From Fodinibacter sp038258215 (lineage in GTDB: Bacteria > Actinomycetota > Actinomycetes > Actinomycetales > Dermatophilaceae), in the NCBI GenBank assembly GCA_038258215.1, contig JBBSQC010000004.1:74993-138992 (forward strand): DNA of 64,000 nucleotides, read 5' to 3'. The notes beneath the pieces are model-generated. The model was not told the DNA's origin. It worked only from the letters and a program-made list of their open reading frames with translations, and did not search any database. Positions 16,492 through 24,851 of this stretch are shown piece by piece. Position numbers and translations under genes: made by a program. Position 1 is the stretch's first letter. Each line of letters starts with the position of its first letter.

Positions 16492-16857
16492 ATGTCAGAC
16501 AGCGGTCCCGACCACTCCTTGGGTGCCACCACGGGTGCCACCCCGACGTCCGCCGGCAGCGCCGCCTCGAGCCGCCCCGCGAAGGCCCCCGTCGTGCGGT
16601 TGCAGACGTGGGTCACGATCGTCCTGCTGTTCACCCTGCTCGCCTCGTGCTCCGCCGCCAGCCGGGCCGGGGATGCCGCTACCTCCATCGGGGGCATCTC
16701 TGGGTCGGAGCAGGGCGCGAGCGCCCAGGACGTCCGCGACCTGTGCGCGCTCATCGGCGCCGTCGCCGCTGCGCAGGGCGTCGACCTCGACGCGATCGCC
16801 ACGGCGGACACCGACACCTCGTGCGCGCAGGCCGCCCGAGAGGTGGTTCGCCCCTGA
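16492..16857 (+). CDS. Hypothetical protein with one membrane segment
   Basis: 121 residues, preceded by a strong Shine-Dalgarno (AGGAGGGAAAG) seven bases before the ATG. A 35-residue Ser/Thr/Ala-rich N-terminus leads into one helix (TWVTIVLLFTLLASCSAA). The LLASC resembles a lipobox, but the long N-region makes a plain anchor more likely. The small outside domain contains two cysteines (VRDLCALIG and DTSCAQAA). No family recognised. Confidence 0.7.
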   Translation: MSDSGPDHSLGATTGATPTSAGSAASSRPAKAPVVRLQTWVTIVLLFTLLASCSAASRAGDAATSIGGISGSEQGASAQDVRDLCALIGAVAAAQGVDLDAIATADTDTSCAQAAREVVRP

Positions 16858-16902
16858 GCACCCCCTCTCGTTCCAGCGCCCCTCGCCGGGCGGAGGCCGG
16901 CG

Positions 16903-17631
16903 TCAGGCGCGTGATCGACCGCCGGCCCGTGGGAGCTCCTCGCGCCGGAGCGCACCGCGGCGGCGCAGCCGGGCCACCACGTCGTCGGCACCCGAGCGCT
17001 CCGCCGCGTCGAGCGGGGTCAGGTCGTCCCACCCGACCCAGTTGACGTCGGCGCCGCGGGCCAGCAGGTGGTCGACGGCGTCGAGTTGGCCGCCGTGGCA
17101 GGCTCCCCACAGCAGGGGCGTGGGGTCCTCGTCGGAGGCAGCCGGCATCGTCGCGAGCAGGTCGACCCGTCCCAGCGCGGCTGCGTCGAAGGGCGACACC
17201 CTCGCCCCGCGCTCGACCAGTCGCCGAGCAGCGCTCCACTGCCCGAAGGCCGTCGCGTCGTTGAGCGGAGTCCCCCACCCGATCAGTCCTCCCACGGCAT
17301 CGACCCGGGCTCCGGCATCCAACAGCGCGTCGACGGCCTCGACGTCGTCGTTGCTGGCCGCCCAGTGCAGCGCGGTCTCCGCGTGCTCGCCGACGAAGGC
17401 TGCCTCGAGGTCGGCCCCGTGCTCGAGCAGCGCGTCGATCGTGGCCGCGATCCGTGGCCGTCGCCCGGGCCAGTCGGTGGCGACGTGCAGCAGGGTGCGG
17501 CCTCCGTGCCCCGGCACCAACCGCGTCGCGATCTCGGGGTGGACCTCCAGAATCGCGGTCAGCGCCTCGACGTCACCGCCACGCACCGCCGAGACGGCCG
17601 CCTCGACGACGTCCTCGGCGGGGGCGGCCAC
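16903..17631 (-). CDS. Ankyrin repeat protein
   Basis: 242 residues made of about six ankyrin repeats, for example GRTLLHVATDWPGRRP, ETALHWAASNDDVEAVDALL, PTPLLWGACHGGQLDAVDHL and LTPLDAAERSGADDVVARL. This is a protein-interaction scaffold with no catalytic domain. GTG at 17631 lies five bases after the aminotransferase stop, with GAGGG upstream, so it is likely co-transcribed with it. The partner is unknown. Confidence 0.85.
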   Translation of the reverse strand: MAAPAEDVVEAAVSAVRGGDVEALTAILEVHPEIATRLVPGHGGRTLLHVATDWPGRRPRIAATIDALLEHGADLEAAFVGEHAETALHWAASNDDVEAVDALLDAGARVDAVGGLIGWGTPLNDATAFGQWSAARRLVERGARVSPFDAAALGRVDLLATMPAASDEDPTPLLWGACHGGQLDAVDHLLARGADVNWVGWDDLTPLDAAERSGADDVVARLRRRGALRREELPRAGGRSRA

Positions 17632-17636
17632 CGCTC

Positions 17637-18752
17637 TCAGCCCTCGCGAGCGGCGCGGAAGGCGCCCGCGACCTCGATCAGGCGGTCGTTGGCCTCGGGC
17701 TCGGAGATGGTCGCGCGGGCGCCGTCGGTGCCGTAGGGCCGCACGGTCAGCCCTGCCTCCTCGCACGCGGCAGCGAAGGCCGGCGTCTCCTTCCCCAGCC
17801 CGAACCAGACGAAGTTGGCCTGGGCGTCGGCGAGGTCCCAGCCCTGGTCGCGCAGCGCCGCCACCACCCGCTCGCGCTCGGCGACCAGCTCCTTGACCCG
17901 CACGCCTAGCTCGTCGACCGCCTCCAGCGAGGCGATCGCCGCCACCTGCGCGAGCGAGTTGACCCCGAACGGGATCGCCGCCTTGCGCAGGGCGGCGGCC
18001 ACCGGCTCGTGCGCCACGGCATACCCGACCCGCAGCCCGGCCAGACCGTAGGCCTTGGAGAAGGTGCGCAGCACGGCGACGTTGGGGCGCGCTGCGTGGA
18101 TGGCCAGAGCGTCGGGCGCGTCCGTCGCGGTGACGAACTCGAGGTAGGCCTCGTCGATGACGACGAGGACGTCCTCGGGCACCCGGTCGAGGAACGCCTC
18201 GAGCTCGGCAGCCCCCACCGTGGTGCCCGTCGGGTTGTTCGGGGTGCACACGAGCACCAGCCGCGTGCGGGGCGTGATCGCCTCGGCCATCGCGTCGAGG
18301 TCGTGGCGGTCACCGGACGTCAGGGGCACCTGCACGGGAGTGGCGCCGGACAGGGTCACCAGGATCGGGTACGCCTCGAAGGACCGCCACGCGAAGACCA
18401 CCTCGTCGCCCTCGCCGCAGGTCGCCGCGATGAGCTGCCCCAGCACCCCGACGCTGCCGGGCCCGGTGGCGATGCACTCGGCCGGCACGCCGACGCGCTC
18501 CGCGATGGCCGCCGTCAAGTCGGTGACCGCCATGTCGGGATAGCGGTTCATCCCGCCGGCTGCCTCGCGCACCACGTCGAGCACGCTCGGCAGGGGCGGG
18601 TAGGGGTTCTCGTTGCTGCTGATCTTGTATGCCGTGACACCGGGTCGCGCCGCCGCTCGACGGCCGGGGGCGTACGCGGGCAGGGCGTCGATCAGGCCCC
18701 TCAGGCGGACCGTGCTCGTCGGTGCGGGGGTGGGCTGGCGGTGCTCGGTCAT
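17637..18752 (-). CDS. Histidinol-phosphate / aromatic aminotransferase (HisC/Pat family)
   Basis: 371-residue class I/II PLP aminotransferase. It has the SSNENPYPPLPSV N-terminal motif typical of HisC and actinobacterial Pat, CTPNNPTGTT, VIDEAYLEF (the PLP-contacting Asp) and the lysine in RTFSKAYGLAGLRVGY. Family members act on histidinol phosphate or on phenylpyruvate/tyrosine. There is no his operon here, which leans towards aromatic amino acid aminotransferase (inference). ATG at 18752 is used. Confidence 0.88.
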   Translation of the reverse strand: MTEHRQPTPAPTSTVRLRGLIDALPAYAPGRRAAARPGVTAYKISSNENPYPPLPSVLDVVREAAGGMNRYPDMAVTDLTAAIAERVGVPAECIATGPGSVGVLGQLIAATCGEGDEVVFAWRSFEAYPILVTLSGATPVQVPLTSGDRHDLDAMAEAITPRTRLVLVCTPNNPTGTTVGAAELEAFLDRVPEDVLVVIDEAYLEFVTATDAPDALAIHAARPNVAVLRTFSKAYGLAGLRVGYAVAHEPVAAALRKAAIPFGVNSLAQVAAIASLEAVDELGVRVKELVAERERVVAALRDQGWDLADAQANFVWFGLGKETPAFAAACEEAGLTVRPYGTDGARATISEPEANDRLIEVAGAFRAAREG

Positions 18753-18850
18753 GCCCTCCACCCTAAGGCGGGGGCCGGCCGCCCGTCCCGCCCTGCACCA
18801 CCGGCGGCGGCACGCCACGGAGGTGCCCGGTCTCGGCGCCCGCTGCGTGC

Positions 18851-18856
18851 CAGAAT
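18851..18856 (+). promoter_or_regulatory. Candidate -10 for a leaderless transcript
   Basis: CAGAAT is six bases before the GTG at 18863, which favours that start over the GTG at 18857. No Shine-Dalgarno is present. Confidence 0.35.
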
Positions 18857-18862
18857 GTGCCC

Positions 18863-19246
18863 GTGAAGAACTTCGCCATCCGAGTCCTCGTCGGCGGGAT
18901 CGCCCTGTGGGTCGCCGCCCTCCTCCTCGACGGGGTGGAACTCGCCGAGGACCAGTCGTCCTGGCCGGAGAAGCTCGTGACGATCGTGCTCGTCGCGCTC
19001 GTCTTCGGGCTGACCAACGCCATCGTGCGGCCGATCGCGCTGCTGCTGTCGCTGCCGTTCATCGTGCTGAGCCTGGGGCTGTTCATCTTCGTGCTCAATG
19101 CGTTCATGCTGCAGGTGACCGAGTGGATCAGCGACGGGCTGGGGCTCTCGTTCACCATCGACCACTTCTTCTGGAGCGCGATCTGGGGGGCGCTGATCAT
19201 CACGGTCGTGTCCTGGCCGCTCAACGTCCTCCTCAAGGACGACTGA
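18863..19246 (+). CDS. Phage-holin-family (PF04020-like) four-helix membrane protein
   Basis: 127 residues with four membrane helices. GLTNAIVRPIALLLSLPFI is the signature of the membrane protein family often labelled phage holin family 4 (YvlD-like). Despite the name these are ordinary chromosomal proteins of unknown function, and no phage genes are near. GTG at 18863 fits a leaderless start. It is followed 11 bases later by galE. Confidence 0.85.
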   Translation: MKNFAIRVLVGGIALWVAALLLDGVELAEDQSSWPEKLVTIVLVALVFGLTNAIVRPIALLLSLPFIVLSLGLFIFVLNAFMLQVTEWISDGLGLSFTIDHFFWSAIWGALIITVVSWPLNVLLKDD

Positions 19247-19257
19247 GGCCTGACGAC

Positions 19258-20277
19258 ATGCGCGTCCTCGTCTCCGGTGGAGCCGGTTACATCGGCTCAC
19301 ACACCGTCATCCAGCTCGTCTCCTCCGGTCACGACGTCGTCGTCGTCGACTCCTTCGCCAACGCCAAGCCGTCCGTGGTCGGCCGCCTCGAGGCACTCAC
19401 CGGACAACACCTGGACGTGCGCTCCTTCGACCTCACCGACCTGGACAAGACCGAGCACCTCTTCGCCAACGAGCCCTTCGACGCGGTGATCCACTTCGCC
19501 GGGTTCAAGGCCGTCGGCGAGAGCGTGGCCAAGCCGCTGGAGTACTACGAGAACAACCTCGGCTCGACCTTCTCCCTCGTCCGCGCCATGCACCGGCACG
19601 GCGTCTCGACCCTCGTCTTCTCCTCCTCGGCCACGGTCTACGGCGCGGATGCCGCCGTGCCGATGGGCGAGGACCTGCCCACATCGGCGACCAACCCCTA
19701 CGGCTGGACCAAGGTCATGCAGGAACAGGTGCTGCGCGACGTCGCCGCGGCCGACCCCAGCTGGCGGATCGCCCTGCTGCGCTACTTCAACCCGGTCGGC
19801 GCGCACGCCTCGGGCACCATCGGCGAGGACCCCAGCGACATCCCCAACAACCTCATGCCGTTCATCGCGCAGGTCGCGGTGGGCCGACGCGAGAAGCTCT
19901 CGGTGTTCGGGGGCGACTACCCGACCCCGGACGGCACGGGCGTGCGCGACTACATCCACGTCGAGGACCTCGCGGCCGGCCACATCGCGGCCCTGCACCG
20001 CCTGGGCTCCACCGACGACGCCGTCTCCACCTGGAACCTCGGCACCGGTCACGGCACCTCCGTGCTCGAGCTGCTGCACGCCTTCGAGCGCGCCTGTGGG
20101 CACGAGCTGCCGTATGAGGTCGTCGAGCGGCGGACGGGTGACATCGCCGCCTCCTACGCCGACCCCTCGCGGGCCGAGGCCGAGCTGGGCTGGCGGGCCA
20201 CGCGCACCGTCGACGACATGTGCGTCGACACCTGGCGCTGGCAGAGCCGGAACCCGAAGGGCTACCCCGGCGCCTGA
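19258..20277 (+). CDS. galE: UDP-glucose 4-epimerase
   Basis: 339 residues, the usual GalE length. It has the NAD-binding GGAGYIGSH at the N-terminus, HFAGFKAVGESV, the catalytic FSSSATVYG and the Tyr-Lys pair in NPYGWTKVMQE, then RYFNPVGAH and YIHVEDLAAGHI. It interconverts UDP-glucose and UDP-galactose for cell-envelope sugars. ATG at 19258 is preceded only by a short gap after the holin-family gene, so the two are probably co-transcribed. Confidence 0.95.
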   Translation: MRVLVSGGAGYIGSHTVIQLVSSGHDVVVVDSFANAKPSVVGRLEALTGQHLDVRSFDLTDLDKTEHLFANEPFDAVIHFAGFKAVGESVAKPLEYYENNLGSTFSLVRAMHRHGVSTLVFSSSATVYGADAAVPMGEDLPTSATNPYGWTKVMQEQVLRDVAAADPSWRIALLRYFNPVGAHASGTIGEDPSDIPNNLMPFIAQVAVGRREKLSVFGGDYPTPDGTGVRDYIHVEDLAAGHIAALHRLGSTDDAVSTWNLGTGHGTSVLELLHAFERACGHELPYEVVERRTGDIAASYADPSRAEAELGWRATRTVDDMCVDTWRWQSRNPKGYPGA

Positions 20278-20344
20278 CCCTGCCGGGGCTTTCGGGGTCA
20301 CCCCGACCCCGACCCGGACCCGCCACCGCACCCCGTGCCGGTTG

Positions 20345-20360
20345 CTACGACGTCGTGTAG
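20345..20360. promoter_or_regulatory. Candidate BlaI-type operator
   Basis: CTACGACGTCGTGTAG contains CTAC and GTAG arms around the palindrome ACGACGTCGT, 200 bases before a BlaI-family repressor gene. BlaI/MecI operators are built from TAC/GTA half-sites, so it is a plausible autoregulatory site, but the fit is loose. Confidence 0.25.
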
Positions 20361-20399
20361 TTTGTGGTACGTCCGGTCGTCCTTACCACCCTCGAGCCT

Positions 20400-20484
20400 C
20401 CACCAACCTCTGCTAGCAGAGGTTCGGTCTCCACCCACATGGTGGAACCTGTTGGTGGCGACGCAACCTCTGCTAGCAGAGGTT
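20400..20484. repeat. Two perfect 20-bp palindromes, 60 bp apart
   Basis: AACCTCTGCTAGCAGAGGTT occurs at 20405-20424 and again at 20465-20484. Between them CCACC-N5-GGTGG forms a small hairpin, and an outer CCACCAAC (20400) pairs with GTTGGTGG (20451-20458). The same core, with a CTCAGCA variant, recurs in the array at 63.6-63.8 kb, so it belongs to a dispersed repeat family. It lies between galE and the BlaI-family gene and could be a terminator, an operator pair or a mobile REP-like element. Confidence 0.7.
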
Positions 20485-20559
20485 CGGGGGGGAGGGCTCA
20501 GGGTGAGCATCCGGTCCGTGACGTCCGCACGCCGGCTCCGAACGAGCGAAGGAGTAGCC

Positions 20560-21021
20560 ATGCCGCACTCGACCTCCGCACCGCGCCTCGGCGACCTCGA
20601 GCGAGTGGTGATGAACCACCTGTGGGATGCCGCGGCGGGCGGCGGCGCGGCATACCCCGGCGCCACGGTCCGCGACGTCCTGGAGAAGGTCGAGAGTGAG
20701 CGCGACATCGCCTACACCACCGTCATGACGGTGCTGGACCGGCTCGCGAAGAAGGACCTCGTGACCCGCGAGCGTGACGGTCGCGCCTGGCGCTACCTGC
20801 CGGCCGCCACCCGCGAGGCGATGACGGCCAGCACGATGCGGCGCACGCTCGTCGACATGGGCGTCTCCGACCGGCGGGCGGCGCTGCTGCACTTCCTCGA
20901 CGGCGCCAGCAGCGGGGAGATCGAGGATCTCAAGGCGGCGTTGGCCGAGGTCGAGGGCCGGGCAGCCCAGGCGTCGGCGTCGGACAAGGGTCGGGGTCGC
21001 GGCGATCGACGTCGCCACTGA
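20560..21021 (+). CDS. BlaI/MecI/CopY family transcriptional repressor
   Basis: 153 residues with the winged-helix BlaI domain: LGDLERVVMNHLWD, then ATVRDVLEKVESERDIAYTT, VMTVLDRLAKKDLVTRERDG and the C-terminal dimerisation segment ALLHFLDGASSGEI. GAAGGAG lies six bases before ATG 20560. It is paired with a membrane M56 peptidase gene 39 bases downstream, the standard BlaI-BlaR-like arrangement in actinobacteria. There the protease inactivates the repressor after a signal; the signal and targets are unknown. Confidence 0.92.
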   Translation: MPHSTSAPRLGDLERVVMNHLWDAAAGGGAAYPGATVRDVLEKVESERDIAYTTVMTVLDRLAKKDLVTRERDGRAWRYLPAATREAMTASTMRRTLVDMGVSDRRAALLHFLDGASSGEIEDLKAALAEVEGRAAQASASDKGRGRGDRRRH

Positions 21022-21060
21022 CCCGGCATCCTGACTCACGCACGTGCGGTTCCTGCCACG

Positions 21061-21915
21061 ATGGTCGGTGTGACCCCGCTCGCGCTGGTGGCCCTGGCGG
21101 TCGTGCTCGCCGGTGTGGCACCGCGCCTCATGGCGCGGCAACCGCGGTTCCGTCGGGCCCCGAGGGCAGCGCTCGTGGCCTGGCAGGCCGTGGCCGTCGG
21201 CGCGATCATCGCGTCCCTGGCGGCGGCACCGGTGGCCTTCGCCCTGCTGGCGCGTGACACCAGCCCCGCGCGTCACCTCGTGCTGCTCGCCGTGGCGGTC
21301 GCGGCCACCGGCGGGATGGCGGTGCGCCTGCTCTGGTCGGGGCACCGGGTCGGACGACGGTTGCGGTCGGTGCGCGCCGAGCACCGCGAGCTCGTCGACA
21401 TCATCGCCCGGCCCGCCCGGGACCGGCTGCGGGTCCTCGCCCACCCGACACCGACCGCCTACTGCATCCCGGGGCGCCACTCGCGCGTGGTGCTCTCGCA
21501 AGGGGTGCTCGACGCCCTGCCGCCCGACCAGCTCGACGCCGTCATCGCCCACGAGGACGCCCACCTGCGGGCCCGGCACGACCTGCTCGTCGAGTTCTTC
21601 ACGGTCGTGCACACCGCGGTGCCCGGGCTCCTGCGCTCGGAGGCCTCGCTCCGGGAGGTGCACCTTCTCGTGGAGGCACTTGCCGACCGGGTCGCGGTGC
21701 GCCGGGTCGGGGAGGTGTCGACCGCCCGGGCCCTGCTCACCCTGGCCGAGAGCCGCGCGCCCGAAGCCGCTGTCGCCTCCGGCACGACGGCGCCCACCCG
21801 GCTCCGTCTCCTGGCCGCCGGCCCGGCGCCGGTGGGGTTGTCCGTGCTGGTCTACACGTATGCCGCCCTGGCCTGCCTGACGCCGATGCTCGTCGCCGCC
21901 GCGGCCTGGAGGTGA
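21061..21915 (+). CDS. M56 family membrane metallopeptidase
   Basis: 284 residues. Three N-terminal helices are followed by a cytosolic zinc-protease domain with the motif VIAHEDAHLRARHD (HExxH variant HEDAH) after LPPDQLDA, and by a last C-terminal helix. Length and layout match the short actinobacterial M56 proteins next to BlaI-type repressors; the penicillin-binding sensor domain of true BlaR1 is absent. ATG at 21061 is used; GTG at 21070 is possible. Confidence 0.88.
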   Translation: MVGVTPLALVALAVVLAGVAPRLMARQPRFRRAPRAALVAWQAVAVGAIIASLAAAPVAFALLARDTSPARHLVLLAVAVAATGGMAVRLLWSGHRVGRRLRSVRAEHRELVDIIARPARDRLRVLAHPTPTAYCIPGRHSRVVLSQGVLDALPPDQLDAVIAHEDAHLRARHDLLVEFFTVVHTAVPGLLRSEASLREVHLLVEALADRVAVRRVGEVSTARALLTLAESRAPEAAVASGTTAPTRLRLLAAGPAPVGLSVLVYTYAALACLTPMLVAAAAWR

Positions 21916-21947
21916 CGTCGTGGTCCTGACATGAGGGAGGTGAGGTC

Positions 21948-22328
21948 GTGAGCTCCCCAGAGGTGGACCCCGTGCGCGAGCGCCTGGGCACCGCCCTGCG
22001 GCTTGCGATGCGGGGTCGCGACCGGGTGGCGGTCTCCGCCCTCCGTTCGGCGATCGCGGCGATCGGCAACGCGGAGGCGGTGCCGGTCGAGGACGCGCCC
22101 GGGGCGGGAGCCATCGAGACGGCGCTGACCGGCGTGGGCGCGGCCGACGCCCCGAGGCGAGTCCTCAGTGAGGCGGACGTCATCGCCATCGTCAGGGAGG
22201 AGATCAGCGAGAGGGACGAGGCTGCGGCCGAGCTGGACGGCCTCGGGCGAGAAGATGCCTCGGAGCCCCTGCGCGCCGGGGCGGACCTGCTCCGCGAGGT
22301 GCTGGGTGAGGCCGTCGGCCCTCCTTGA
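21948..22328 (+). CDS. GatB/YqeY domain-like protein
   Basis: 126 residues, helical. VRERLGTALRLAMRGRDRVA, VSALRSAIAAIGNAEAV and VIAIVREEISERDEAAAEL match the YqeY fold related to the C-terminal domain of GatB. A 20-residue Ala/Gly-rich insert separates the two halves. The role is uncertain; tRNA-dependent amidation has been suggested for the family but is unproven. The start is GTG at 21948 with GGGAGGTGAGG upstream. Confidence 0.78.
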   Translation: MSSPEVDPVRERLGTALRLAMRGRDRVAVSALRSAIAAIGNAEAVPVEDAPGAGAIETALTGVGAADAPRRVLSEADVIAIVREEISERDEAAAELDGLGREDASEPLRAGADLLREVLGEAVGPP

Positions 22329-22367
22329 CCGCGCCCGGTCGTCGCTGCCGGCCGTGCGCCCGCCGAC

Positions 22368-22880
22368 CTACTCGCTCGGGGGTGATGCCCAGCTGGGCGG
22401 GGGCGGGGGCGGCGTCGACCCGGGAGGGGCCGTGTGCGGCTCGGCGGGTGGGGCTGGCGGGCGCAGGAGGGGCTCTCCGGTGGCACCGACGGGGCCACCG
22501 GCATCCGGAGGAGGTGTCGGAGGACCGGCGGATCCCGGCGGTGGAGGCGGCGAGCCGGCGGCGGCAGCGGCACCCGGGGGCGGGGGTGGCCCCGCGGGGG
22601 GCGGTGGCGGTGGCGGGGTGACCGTGAGCCGGCCCAGCTGTCCGGCGCCCTCGAGCTGCCGGAGGGCGGCCATCACCCGCTCCCGGTCGGAGTCGGCCAC
22701 CGGGCGACCGGTCGCGTCGAGCCAGGCGATCACCCCGAAGTCCCGCAGGGCTCGGTCGCCTCCGCCGCCACCCCCGCCCGTGCCGCCAGCCGGGGGGTTG
22801 AGTCCCGCGTTGCTCATCGCCACGTCGGCCTTCGCCGCGAGGTCGTTGGCCGCGGCCTTGGCGCGCTCCAGAAAGCTCAT
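22368..22880 (-). CDS. Proline/glycine-rich hypothetical protein
   Basis: 170 residues. The short N-terminal helix (FLERAKAAANDLAAKADVA) resembles apolipoprotein-like stress proteins. A Gly-rich spacer follows, then a small folded part (DFGVIAWLDATGRPVADSDR), and a C-terminal 85 residues that are mostly Pro, Gly and Ala and probably disordered. ATG at 22880 has GGAG at good spacing; ATG 22892 lacks one. It is divergent from the AIM24 gene. The low-complexity coding may inflate the apparent reality of the tail. Confidence 0.6.
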   Translation of the reverse strand: MSFLERAKAAANDLAAKADVAMSNAGLNPPAGGTGGGGGGGDRALRDFGVIAWLDATGRPVADSDRERVMAALRQLEGAGQLGRLTVTPPPPPPPAGPPPPPGAAAAAGSPPPPPGSAGPPTPPPDAGGPVGATGEPLLRPPAPPAEPHTAPPGSTPPPPPPSWASPPSE

Positions 22881-23009
22881 CTCTGACTCCATCTGATCGT
22901 GACCGGTCGTCTCGAAATCCTAGATCCCGAGGGGGCAGGGCGCCTAGCCTGTCGACCTGGTGGCGTCGGGCCCGCGAGGGGCCCACCCGTGAACCGTTCA
23001 GGAGGGGCC

Positions 23010-23738
23010 GTGACGATCCACGGATCGCTGTTCCAGGAGTTTCGCGAGAAGGAGACCCAGGACCCTTTCGCGCTGCAGAACAAGAAGCTGCTCCGCGTCG
23101 ACATGCGCTACGGCGAGGTGTGGGCCAAGACCGGCTCGATGGTGGCCTACCAAGGTGACGTCCGCTTCGCCAACAAGGGCTCCGGCGGGCTGGGCAGGGT
23201 GCTGAAGTCGGCCGCCACCGGTGAGGGCGTGAAGATGATGCAGTGCTCCGGCAACGGAGAGCTCTTCGTCGCCGACAACGCCTCCGAGATCCAGGTGATG
23301 TACCTCGAGAACGACTCACTGTCGGTCAACGGCCGCAACGTGCTCGCCTTCTCCAACTCCATCGAGTGGGACATCCACCGCATCTCGACGAGCGGGGCGG
23401 CGATGACGGGCGGTCGGTACAACGTCTCGCTCCGGGGCACCGGCTACGTCGCGGTGACGACCAAGGGGGACCCCATCGCCCTCGACGTCGCGTCGGCACC
23501 CACCTTCGCGGACGCCGACGCCGTCGTGCTGTGGACGGCGGGGGTCTCGATGAAGATTCGGGTCGACACCGGCGGTCTCGGGTCGATGATCCGAGGGGGC
23601 AGCGGCGAGCTGCTGCAGATGGCCTTCGGCGGCCAGGGCTACGTGCTGGTGCAGCCGAGCGAGTCGGTGCAGGACGGTGGGCACCAGAGCTCGGGGTCCC
23701 AGAGTCCGGGCGGGATGCTCGGCCAGTTCCTCCAGTAG
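23010..23738 (+). CDS. AIM24 family protein
   Basis: 242 residues of beta-rich AIM24/TIGR00266 fold: KKLLRVDMRYGEVWAKTGSM, GEGVKMMQCSGNGELFVAD, then GGRYNVSLRGTGYVAVTTKG. The C-terminus is a Gly/Ser/Gln-rich tail. The bacterial function is unknown; a mitochondrial member influences inner-membrane organisation. GTG at 23010 has AGGAGGGG immediately upstream. A perfect TGAAC-C-GTTCA palindrome (22990-23000) overlaps this Shine-Dalgarno and could be a repressor site or an RNA fold. Confidence 0.88.
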   Translation: MTIHGSLFQEFREKETQDPFALQNKKLLRVDMRYGEVWAKTGSMVAYQGDVRFANKGSGGLGRVLKSAATGEGVKMMQCSGNGELFVADNASEIQVMYLENDSLSVNGRNVLAFSNSIEWDIHRISTSGAAMTGGRYNVSLRGTGYVAVTTKGDPIALDVASAPTFADADAVVLWTAGVSMKIRVDTGGLGSMIRGGSGELLQMAFGGQGYVLVQPSESVQDGGHQSSGSQSPGGMLGQFLQ

Positions 23739-23807
23739 GAGCTCCGCTGGGCCGACGGCGGGCGTCCGCGACGCGGTCCCGCGCGGCGGCGTCTACCCGG
23801 CATACGA

Positions 23808-23813
23808 CACAAT
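23808..23813 (+). promoter_or_regulatory. Candidate -10 for leaderless bioB transcript
   Basis: CACAAT within GACACAAT lies seven bases before the bioB ATG. The same GACACAAT is found at the same place before bioA (25797-25804), suggesting parallel promoters. Confidence 0.4.
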
Positions 23814-23820
23814 CGAGCCC

Positions 23821-24834
23821 ATGACGGCACAGGTGACAGGGACCGGCATCCTCGACGTCGCACGCGAGCAGGTGCTCGAGCGCGGGGTGGCACTGACCCA
23901 GGAGCAGGTGCTCGAGGTGCTGCGCACCGACGACGCACAGCTTCAGGACCTCCTTGCGCTCGCGCACGAGGTGCGGATGACCTTCCAGGGCCCGGCGATC
24001 GAGGTCGAGGGCATCGTGTCGCTCAAGACCGGTGGTTGCCCCGAGGACTGCCACTTCTGCTCCCAGAGTGGGCAGTTCACCAGCCCGGTGCGCTCGGTGT
24101 GGCTCAACATCCCCGAGCTGGTGCGCGCCGCGAAGCAGACGGCGGCCACCGGGGCGAGTGAGTTCTGCATCGTCGCCGCGGTGCGCGGCCCGGACGACAA
24201 GCTCATGGCGCAGATGCGCGAGGGCGTCGCCGCCATCCGTGCCGCCGTCGACATCCAGGTCGCCGCGTCCCTCGGGATGCTCACCCAGGCGCAGGTCGAC
24301 GACCTCGTCGACATGGGGGTGCACCGCTACAACCACAACCTGGAGTCGGGCAGCTCCTACTTCCCGAAGGTCGTCACGACGCACTCCTTCGAGGAGCGCT
24401 GGGCGACCTGCCTCATGGTCAAGGAGTCCGGCATGGAGCTGTGCTGCGGCGGTCTGGTCGGCATGGGCGAGAGCCTCGAGCAGCGCGCCGAGCTCGCCGC
24501 GCAGCTCGGCGAGCTGGAGCCGCACGAGGTGCCGCTGAACTTCCTCAACCCGCGCCCGGGCACGCCCTTCGGTGACCTCGAGCCGATGGGCACCAACGAC
24601 GCGCTGCGCACCATCGCGGCCTTCCGACTCGCCCTTCCGCGCACGATCCTGCGCTACGCCGGTGGCCGGGAGCTGACCCTGGGTGACCTCGGCACCCGCG
24701 ACGGCCTGCTCGGAGGCATCAACGCGGTCATCGTCGGCAACTACCTCACCACCCTGGGCCGCGACCCGGGCGAGGACCTCGCGCTGCTCGAGGAGCTCGA
24801 GATGCCGATCAAGGCCCTCGGCGAGACGTTCTGA
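23821..24834 (+). CDS. bioB: Biotin synthase
   Basis: 337-residue radical-SAM enzyme that inserts sulfur into dethiobiotin. The radical-SAM cysteines are in GGCPEDCHFCSQS (CxxxCxxC, about residue 70). The auxiliary-cluster region has ASEFCIVAAVRGP and the later MELCCGGLVGMGES, and YNHNLESG is the family active-site motif. ATG at 23821 follows a -10-like CACAAT with no Shine-Dalgarno. The partner bsaP starts 17 bases downstream. bioA, bioF and bioD are within 10 kb but not in this transcript. Confidence 0.97.
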   Translation: MTAQVTGTGILDVAREQVLERGVALTQEQVLEVLRTDDAQLQDLLALAHEVRMTFQGPAIEVEGIVSLKTGGCPEDCHFCSQSGQFTSPVRSVWLNIPELVRAAKQTAATGASEFCIVAAVRGPDDKLMAQMREGVAAIRAAVDIQVAASLGMLTQAQVDDLVDMGVHRYNHNLESGSSYFPKVVTTHSFEERWATCLMVKESGMELCCGGLVGMGESLEQRAELAAQLGELEPHEVPLNFLNPRPGTPFGDLEPMGTNDALRTIAAFRLALPRTILRYAGGRELTLGDLGTRDGLLGGINAVIVGNYLTTLGRDPGEDLALLEELEMPIKALGETF

Positions 24835-24851
24835 GCCACGATGGCGGCTCC

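Noticed and set aside
18863..19246. Prophage remnant because of a holin-family label
   Set aside because: No other phage genes nearby; this membrane family is common in bacterial chromosomes.
22990..23000. TGAACCGTTCA as a biotin repressor (BioQ-like) site
   Set aside because: The spacer is too short for the usual pattern, and it lies before AIM24 and not before a bio gene.
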